Under the pieces are notes generated by a model. That model was not told the origin of the DNA. It ran no database searches and saw nothing but the letters and a program-made list of their open reading frames with translations. Positions 1-4,001 of a DNA stretch of 6,280 nucleotides are shown here, piece after piece. The stretch is from Anaerolineales bacterium (GTDB lineage: Bacteria > Chloroflexota > Anaerolineae > Promineifilales > Promineifilaceae). How positions within the stretch are numbered: the stretch's first letter is position 1; the number at the start of each line of letters is the position of its first letter. A program made the position numbers and the translations under genes. Location of the stretch: the NCBI GenBank assembly GCA_020432595.1, contig JAGQGA010000336.1, positions 1-6,280 of the forward strand, written 5' to 3'.

Positions 1-351
1 CGTTTGCGTCTCTACAACGGCACCTACCAAGACTATTTGGTGCAGCGTGAGGCCGAAACGGCGGCAGCGAAGGCAGAAACGGCCGTTTCCAAACCCTCAG
101 AGCCAGACCCCGGCAGCAATGGCACTCCCCTCAGCAAAAACGCCCAGCGGCAGCGTGCCGAAGCCATTGCCACCGTCGAAGCCCAAATTGCCGCCGCCGA
201 AGCACAGATGGAAGCCTTGAGCGAGGCACTGCAAGATGCTACTCAAGCCCAATCTTTTGACAGGATTCAAGAAATTAGCCTAGAATATGCCGCTACCGAA
301 GCCAAGCTGGAGCAACTGATGGCAAGCTGGGAGACGCTGCTGGATGAATGA
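1..351 (+). CDS. ABC-F family ATPase, C-terminal fragment (5' end outside window)
   Basis: This is the last ~116 codons of a longer gene. The reading frame is open from base 1, so the TTG at base 4 is an internal Leu codon and not a start. The opening residues RLYNGTYQDYLVQRE match the segment that follows the second nucleotide-binding domain in ABC-F proteins (Uup/EttA-like, typically Y-x-G-x-Y-x-x-Y-L). Next comes a low-complexity Ala/Glu/Pro linker, then about 70 residues of heptad-like Ala/Glu/Leu/Gln sequence ending in WETLLDE, which fits the C-terminal coiled coil of ABC-F proteins. ABC-F members are soluble ATPases without membrane domains and generally act on the ribosome. Walker motifs are not visible because they lie upstream. 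The stop TGA (349-351) overlaps the next gene, suggesting a coupled operon. Subfamily cannot be assigned. Confidence 0.75.
   Translation, partial: RLRLYNGTYQDYLVQREAETAAAKAETAVSKPSEPDPGSNGTPLSKNAQRQRAEAIATVEAQIAAAEAQMEALSEALQDATQAQSFDRIQEISLEYAATEAKLEQLMASWETLLDE
78..87. repeat. AACGGCCGTT palindrome, copy 1
   Basis: This copy sits within the longer perfect palindrome GAAACGGCCGTTTC (76-89). It lies in the unconserved linker of the ABC-F fragment and reads Glu-Thr-Ala-Val-Ser. A 20-base stretch around it (72-91) is identical to 1006-1025. Confidence 0.85.
329..333 (+). promoter_or_regulatory. Shine-Dalgarno-like GGGAG for the coaE start
   Basis: GGGAG lies inside the end of the preceding gene, with 10 bases between it and the ATG at 344. 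It supports that ATG, which overlaps the upstream stop codon region. The nearby ATG at 348 is in another frame. Confidence 0.45.
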
Positions 352-1561
352 TCAACCCCCAAAACTACTCATCGGCCTGACGGGCAACATCGCCACGGGC
401 AAATCGGCCGTTATGCGGCTGGCCGCCTCTCACGGGGCGCTCACCATTGATGCCGACAAGGTTGTCCACGATATTTTAGCCCACGACCCCAGTATGCAGG
501 CCGCCATTGCCGTCGCTTTTGGCTCTCACGTCCGTAAATCCAACGGCCAAATTGACCGCGCCGCGTTGGGGCAAATTGTATTCAATGACCCAGAGGCGCT
601 GCGTGATTTAGAGTTGATGCTCCATCCAGCAGTGCGGCTGGAAATCACCCGCCGCCTGCGCGAAAGCGAGGCTCGCATTGTGATGATTGAGGCGATCAAG
701 CTGCTAGAGGGGGGCTTATCGCAGATGTGCCACCAGATTTGGGTAACACGCTGCGCCCAAACGCTGCAAATTGACCGGATGCGGATTTGCCGAGGGATGG
801 CGCTGGAAGAAGCGGTGGCGCGGATTAAGGCGCAGCCACCGCAGGAAGAGAAGGTGGCGTTGGCCGATGTGGTGATTGATACGGGTGGCTTGATGCGCGA
901 CACGGAGCGGCAGTTTGAGCTGGCGTGGCAGCGGCTGCCATCGCCCGACAGCGTGGAGCCACGTGTGGTGCCAGATTTGCCGCCGCCGGTGGTGGTGCGG
1001 GTTGTGGCAGAAACGGCCGTTTCCACCCCTCCCCCACCTGCCCTGCCTCCTATCGAACGGCCAGAAAACCTCGATGTGCGCCGCGCCCGCCCACCCGACA
1101 TCCCCTCCATCTTGCTGCTCATTCAAAAAGCAACCAACGGTACGGTCAGCCTCAAGCGCAGTGACTTGCTGATGGCCTTGGGCGAGCGCAGTTACTTCAT
1201 TGGCCAGATTGGGGCGCAAATTAGTGCCATCATGGGCTGGGTGGTGGATGACATGGTGGGGCGGATTGACCAGATTTATTTGTATCCGCTGGACGAGGGG
1301 GTGGTGACAGGAACGGCCGTTTTGGAAGAAATCGAACAATCCGCCCAAAACCACATTGCCGAACTCATCATGGCTACCCTACCCGACACCACCCCCGCAG
1401 CCGTTGTCCAACTGTTCCAGCAGCGTGGCTACCAGCCGCGCAGCAGTTTGCCGCAAAACCTGCCCCGCAACTGGCAGGCCGCCCTGGGCGAAACAGAGAC
1501 CAGCCAGGGTCAGCAGTTGTTTAAAGTGCTGCGCCCGGAACGAATTAGAACACGGTCATAG
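344..1561 (+). CDS. coaE: Dephospho-CoA kinase fused to a C-terminal GNAT-like domain
   Basis: Residues 1-200 form a complete dephospho-CoA kinase, the last step of coenzyme A synthesis (ATP phosphorylates the 3'-OH of the ribose of dephospho-CoA, in the cytosol). Visible motifs are the P-loop GLTGNIATGKS (11-21), the substrate-side DAD (36-38), LHPAVR (93-98), the lid-like segment RMRICRGMALEEAVARI (145-161) and ADVVIDTGG (174-182). Single-domain CoaE is usually about 200 residues; this protein has 405. A Pro/Val-rich linker (~200-240) leads to residues ~243-400, which follow the GNAT acetyltransferase order: LDVRRARPPD strand, helix, YFIGQIG/AIMGWVVDD strands, VLEEIEQSAQ helix, and VVQLFQQRGYQP near the end. 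The acetyl-CoA loop is degenerate (EGVVTG where R/Q-x-x-G-x-G is expected), so catalysis is doubtful. The start at ATG 344 overlaps the ABC-F gene by 8 bases. The kinase call is firm; the GNAT fold is inferred from pattern. Confidence 0.9.
   Translation: MNDQPPKLLIGLTGNIATGKSAVMRLAASHGALTIDADKVVHDILAHDPSMQAAIAVAFGSHVRKSNGQIDRAALGQIVFNDPEALRDLELMLHPAVRLEITRRLRESEARIVMIEAIKLLEGGLSQMCHQIWVTRCAQTLQIDRMRICRGMALEEAVARIKAQPPQEEKVALADVVIDTGGLMRDTERQFELAWQRLPSPDSVEPRVVPDLPPPVVVRVVAETAVSTPPPPALPPIERPENLDVRRARPPDIPSILLLIQKATNGTVSLKRSDLLMALGERSYFIGQIGAQISAIMGWVVDDMVGRIDQIYLYPLDEGVVTGTAVLEEIEQSAQNHIAELIMATLPDTTPAAVVQLFQQRGYQPRSSLPQNLPRNWQAALGETETSQGQQLFKVLRPERIRTRS
1012..1021. repeat. AACGGCCGTT palindrome, copy 2
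   Basis: Extended to the perfect 14-bp palindrome GAAACGGCCGTTTC (1010-1023). It lies in the Pro-rich linker between the kinase and GNAT-like domains, in the same reading frame as copy 1 (Glu-Thr-Ala-Val-Ser). Confidence 0.85.
1312..1321. repeat. AACGGCCGTT palindrome, copy 3
   Basis: Encodes the Thr-Ala-Val of GTAVLEE in the GNAT-like domain, exactly at the loop that would normally bind acetyl-CoA. Both flanks differ from copies 1 and 2. Confidence 0.8.
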
Positions 1562-1626
1562 GGGATTGGAGATTAGAGATTAGAGATTAACCGGTTTCTA
1601 ATCTCCAATCTCCAATCTCTAATCCC
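1562..1626. repeat. Palindromic heptamer array A (stem-loop)
   Basis: The left arm (1562-1589) is four exact 7-base units: GGGATTG followed by three GAGATTA. The loop is ACCGGTTTC (1590-1598). The right arm (1599-1626) is four units in inverse orientation: TAATCTC, two CAATCTC, then TAATCCC. The 28-base arms pair with three mismatches, all at the variable purine position of the unit. The array begins at the base after the coaE stop codon and fills most of the gap to the next gene. No T-tract follows, so a standard intrinsic terminator is not supported, although it could still end or protect transcripts. Array B at 1945-1989 uses the same unit. Confidence 0.85.
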
Positions 1627-1633
1627 TCAACAT

Positions 1634-1637
1634 GAGG
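1634..1637 (+). promoter_or_regulatory. Weak Shine-Dalgarno-like GAGG for the small membrane gene
   Basis: GAGG lies 12 bases before the ATG at 1650, which is longer than usual. A TATAGT at 1638-1643 could instead be a -10 box placing transcription start close to the ATG, but no matching -35 was seen. Both readings are tentative. Confidence 0.3.
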
Positions 1638-1649
1638 TATAGTTAGCGT

Positions 1650-1880
1650 ATGGAAGCTGTTAAAAATTGGATCACCAATCATTCAAATTTAGCCGCCTGG
1701 ATCGTTTTGGCGCTGGGCATGAATATTTTGCTGGTTTTTGAGGCGCGGGATGTGGGGTTGCAAGGTAGCCAATGGTTTTGGCTGGTTGTCGTCACCACGT
1801 TGGTCGCGGGAGCCTGCATCTGGATCATTAGCTGGGGCGATGATGAGGATGAAGGGGAATTGCTGGAAGAAGATGCCTAG
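1650..1880 (+). CDS. Small two-helix membrane protein with acidic tail, unknown function
   Basis: The family is not recognised. The 76-residue product has a short polar N-terminus (MEAVKNWITNHS), a hydrophobic segment at about 13-30 (NLAAWIVLALGMNILLVF), a short polar loop EARDVGLQGSQ, and a second hydrophobic segment at about 42-62 rich in Trp and Val. It ends in a strongly acidic tail (GDDEDEGELLEEDA, 63-76). The sequence predicts a membrane hairpin with both ends on the same side; the lone Lys near the N-terminus weakly suggests the cytoplasm. ATG 1650 is chosen because it gives a short polar lead into helix 1 and has GAGG upstream. It is reasonably real because the second strand shows no competing gene and composition matches membrane proteins. 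It lies between two heptamer arrays and upstream of a membrane protease gene, but a functional link is only a guess. Confidence 0.65.
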   Translation: MEAVKNWITNHSNLAAWIVLALGMNILLVFEARDVGLQGSQWFWLVVVTTLVAGACIWIISWGDDEDEGELLEEDA

Positions 1881-1890
1881 TTACCGGCCA

Positions 1891-1924
1891 AGAAGTTCAA
1901 CTTCTGCTGAGAAGTTGAACTTCT
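1891..1924. repeat. Perfect 15-bp stem-loop, palindrome of palindromes
   Basis: AGAAGTTCAACTTCT (1891-1905) and its exact reverse complement AGAAGTTGAACTTCT (1910-1924) are separated by GCTG. Each arm is itself nearly self-complementary: AGAAGTT and AACTTCT around one central base. It starts 10 bases after the stop codon of the small membrane gene, so it could serve as a transcript 3' end. No run of T follows on the plus strand, so it may equally be a dispersed intergenic repeat. Confidence 0.8.
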
Positions 1925-1944
1925 ACTAACTTGATAATTTAACC

Positions 1945-1989
1945 GGAGATTGGAGATTGGAGATTCAAAATCTCCAATCTCTAATCTCC
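1945..1989. repeat. Palindromic heptamer array B (stem-loop)
   Basis: Three GGAGATT units (1945-1965), a 3-base loop CAA (1966-1968), then AATCTCC, AATCTCT, AATCTCC (1969-1989). The 21-bp stem has a single mismatch, a G:T pair. A further degenerate unit, AATCTTT (1990-1996), runs directly into the ATG at 1997. The preceding TTAACCGG (1939-1946) also occurs in array A at 1587-1594, where it overlaps the loop. Confidence 0.85.
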
Positions 1990-1996
1990 AATCTTT

Positions 1997-3106
1997 ATGC
2001 CCATGCTTCCTCCCGATTTTTCGCACACACCCATTGCTCTTGAAGATGCTGAAGCCCTGCGGCGCGTGCTAGGCGATCTGTTTGTGGTGCATGACACCAC
2101 GCTCGACCGACCAGAAGCTGGCTATGTGCGCTTTCGCGGCCATTTTTTGCAGGATCCAGCCGACTGTTTTCACGAGCTGCGCCGTCGTTTTGAGCAATTT
2201 GGCTTTACGCCGTTGCTGCGGAAGGATGGGGATCAAACGGCCGTTATTGCCATGCCCTACGTCTTTGACCCGCCTCCTTCCAACTGGGTGATCAACCTCG
2301 TTCTCTTTCTCGCCACCATCCTCACCACCCTCTTTATTGGCACCGGCTTTGAAGCCACCAGCGTCGAGCAAATGTGGCAAATCTGGCGCGGCTGGCCGTT
2401 CAGCCTCAGCATCCTGCTCATCCTTGGTGCTCACGAACTCGGCCACTACTTCGCCGCCCGCTACCACAAAGTTCCCGTCACCCTGCCGTATTTCATTCCC
2501 GTGCCCACCATTCTCGGCACTATGGGAGCCTTCATCCGGCTCAAAGCCCCCGTCCACAACCGCCGCGCCTTATTAGACGTAGGCGTGGCTGGTCCCTTGG
2601 CGGGCATGGTCTTTGCCGTCCCCATCTTGCTCTACGGCCTCTACACCTCCCAAATTGGGCCAGTTGTCCCAGGTGGGTTGCAAGAGGGTAACTCGCTGCT
2701 TTATATTGCCTTTAAATTTCTTGTCTTTGGGCGTTACTTACCAGCCAATGGTATTGATGTCCATATCACGTCGGTGGCGTTTGCGGGTTGGGCGGGGCTG
2801 CTGGTTACGGGGCTAAATTTGCTGCCGGTGGGGCAACTGGATGGGGGTCATGTGGCCTATGTGCTGTTTGGCGACCGTGCCAAACAGCTTTTCTGGCCGA
2901 TACTCGTTGCGTTGGGGTTGTTGGCCGTGCTAACCACCAACTCAATGTGGGTGATCTGGATTATCCTGCTTTACTTTTTGGGTCGCAACCATGCCCAGCC
3001 GCTTGACGACATTACGACACTGGATCAAACGCGCTGGCTGATTGCTGTGGGCACGCTTATCTTGTTTTTCCTCGTTTTTGTCCCCATTCCGCTAGTAGCG
3101 AATTGA
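1997..3106 (+). CDS. Site-2-protease-like membrane zinc metalloprotease (M50 family)
   Basis: Predicted intramembrane or membrane-embedded zinc protease. The zinc-binding HELGH is at 146-150, in a hydrophobic helix (ILLILGAHELGHYFAARY). The second conserved motif, NLLPVGQLDGGH (274-285), supplies the third metal ligand, Asp282. Between them, PYFIPVP (164-170), GTMGAFIRLKAP (174-185) and DVGVAGPLAGM (194-204) are typical of the plant/cyanobacterial EGY-like branch. A soluble N-terminal region (~13-90) precedes the first membrane segment (~97-116); about six to eight hydrophobic segments follow. The 369-residue length fits that branch. ATG 1997 is the first possible start after an in-frame stop at 1982; ATG 2003 is an alternative. 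No Shine-Dalgarno sequence lies in front of either. The substrate is unknown. The family cleaves membrane-bound regulators or processes membrane proteins. Confidence 0.88.
   Translation: MPMLPPDFSHTPIALEDAEALRRVLGDLFVVHDTTLDRPEAGYVRFRGHFLQDPADCFHELRRRFEQFGFTPLLRKDGDQTAVIAMPYVFDPPPSNWVINLVLFLATILTTLFIGTGFEATSVEQMWQIWRGWPFSLSILLILGAHELGHYFAARYHKVPVTLPYFIPVPTILGTMGAFIRLKAPVHNRRALLDVGVAGPLAGMVFAVPILLYGLYTSQIGPVVPGGLQEGNSLLYIAFKFLVFGRYLPANGIDVHITSVAFAGWAGLLVTGLNLLPVGQLDGGHVAYVLFGDRAKQLFWPILVALGLLAVLTTNSMWVIWIILLYFLGRNHAQPLDDITTLDQTRWLIAVGTLILFFLVFVPIPLVAN
2236..2245. repeat. AACGGCCGTT palindrome, copy 4
   Basis: Reads Gln-Thr-Ala-Val-Ile in the soluble N-terminal region of the protease (residues 80-84). 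Confidence 0.8.
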
Positions 3107-3111
3107 TCACG

Positions 3112-3139
3112 GTAGGACAATTGTGCACAATTGTCCTAC
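3112..3139. repeat. Perfect 28-bp palindrome between convergent genes
   Basis: GTAGGACAATTGTG is followed directly by its exact reverse complement. Inside it, the 8-bp palindrome ACAATTGT occurs twice (3117-3124 and 3127-3134), separated by GC. It fills most of the 29-base gap between the protease stop (3104-3106) and the response-regulator stop on the other strand, and covers that stop codon (3136-3138). A shared bidirectional transcript end is plausible from position, but neither side has a strong T-tract (only GTTTACTAAA on the plus side). A repeat element or protein-binding site is the alternative. Confidence 0.8.
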
Positions 3140-3843
3140 TGTTTACTAAAACGGTAGCCAATGCCGTGTTCTGTTAGCAAGTAGCGGGGCTGGCGGTGGT
3201 TTTTCTCCAGCTTTTGCCGCAGCCGCGACAGATAAACGTGGACGTAATCGGTGCTGTCCTGATAATTCTGCCCCCACACATTTTCTAGAATTTGTGAATA
3301 GGTGACGACGCGGCCGGCGTTTTGCACCAAATAAGACAGCAGACGAAATTCGGTTGACGTTAATTTGATGGGTTCGCCATCCACCATCAGCCGCCGATCT
3401 TCCAGGTTGATTGACAAATAATCGTCTTTGTAACCGGTACTGTCTTTGCGTTCTGGCACCTGTTTTTTGCTGCGCCGCAGCAGCGCCGCCACGCGGGAGA
3501 CAAGCACACGGCCGCTAAACGGCTTGCTGATAAAATCATCAGCGCCGCTGCTAAAGCCCTGGACAACAGATTCTTCGTCCTGCAAGGTTGTCAGCATCAT
3601 AACAGGAGTGTCTGTTAACAGCCGGACATGTTTGCAGACATCCCAGCCGTTCATGTCGGGCATCATGACATCAATGATGACCAGATCGGGGCGAACCGTA
3701 TACAGTTTGCGTAACCCACTTTGCCCACCGGAGGCGGTGTAGACAGTTGCTCCCGTTTCCGCCAGGATTAATCCAACGGCTTCGCAGAGATTAGGGTCGT
3801 CGTCAATGATCAGGATTTTGCGGTTGGATAGATTTTCACTCAT
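3136..3843 (-). CDS. OmpR/PhoB-type two-component response regulator
   Basis: A 235-residue DNA-binding response regulator. The receiver domain (~8-124) has the acidic cluster DDD (14-16), the phosphoacceptor Asp58 in LVIIDVMMPDMNGW, the switch Thr85 in MMLTT, and Lys107 in ISKPFS, so all activation residues are present. A linker (~125-139) leads to a winged-helix domain (~140-233) with LTSTEFRLLSYLVQNAG, the recognition-helix region DSTDYVHVYLSRLRQKLE, and the terminal hairpin GIGYRFSKQ. Phosphorylation by a partner histidine kinase would control binding to target promoters, but no kinase gene lies in the window, so signal and targets are unknown. The start ATG has only a weak purine-rich lead (GTGAAG, about 8 bases upstream). 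It follows uvrA on the same strand after 153 bases, so it may be transcribed separately. Its stop codon lies inside the 28-bp palindrome. Confidence 0.93.
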   Translation of the reverse strand: MSENLSNRKILIIDDDPNLCEAVGLILAETGATVYTASGGQSGLRKLYTVRPDLVIIDVMMPDMNGWDVCKHVRLLTDTPVMMLTTLQDEESVVQGFSSGADDFISKPFSGRVLVSRVAALLRRSKKQVPERKDSTGYKDDYLSINLEDRRLMVDGEPIKLTSTEFRLLSYLVQNAGRVVTYSQILENVWGQNYQDSTDYVHVYLSRLRQKLEKNHRQPRYLLTEHGIGYRFSKQ

Positions 3844-3995
3844 TTTTATGCTTCACGTAAGGATACGTCTGTGGCGATTTGGTTTTGTCCCTACACCAGG
3901 ATCGCCCTTGTGCCTCGTTGCTTACTCAATCAAGAACAAATCTTTGGATATTCTGAAGCATAACGGAAGAGTATTAAAAAAAACGTAACAATTAA

Positions 3996-4001
3996 ATTAT
4001 A
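3996..4001 (-). promoter_or_regulatory. Possible -10 box (TATAAT) for the response regulator
   Basis: On the minus strand a perfect TATAAT overlaps the uvrA stop codon. It would give a leader of about 145 bases for the response regulator. No good -35 hexamer is present 16-18 bases upstream (TTCTTG at best), and the site may be chance in an AT-rich stretch. Confidence 0.22.

Noticed and set aside
4..351. A separate small gene starting at the TTG of base 4
   Set aside because: The frame is open upstream to base 1 and the first residues match the middle of an ABC-F protein, so it is the end of a truncated gene.
399..410. AATCGGCCGTTA as an eighth copy of the iterated palindrome
   Set aside because: It breaks the palindrome at one position and falls at the conserved kinase P-loop end (GKSAV), so it was not counted.
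526..1354. Long minus-strand open frames opposite coaE (526-1122, 716-1354)
   Set aside because: Low-complexity Arg/Ser or His/Arg-rich translations antisense to a recognised kinase gene; they are shadows of a GC-rich coding strand.
3887..3894. GTCCCTAC as a half-copy of the 3112-3139 palindrome
   Set aside because: The similarity is only to the outer few bases (GTCCTAC) with one insertion and no inverted partner; too short to mean anything.
3806..3988. 60-codon plus-strand frame across the response-regulator start and the gap upstream
   Set aside because: Composition is not protein-like, it overlaps the regulator N-terminus, and no ribosome site or motif supports it.
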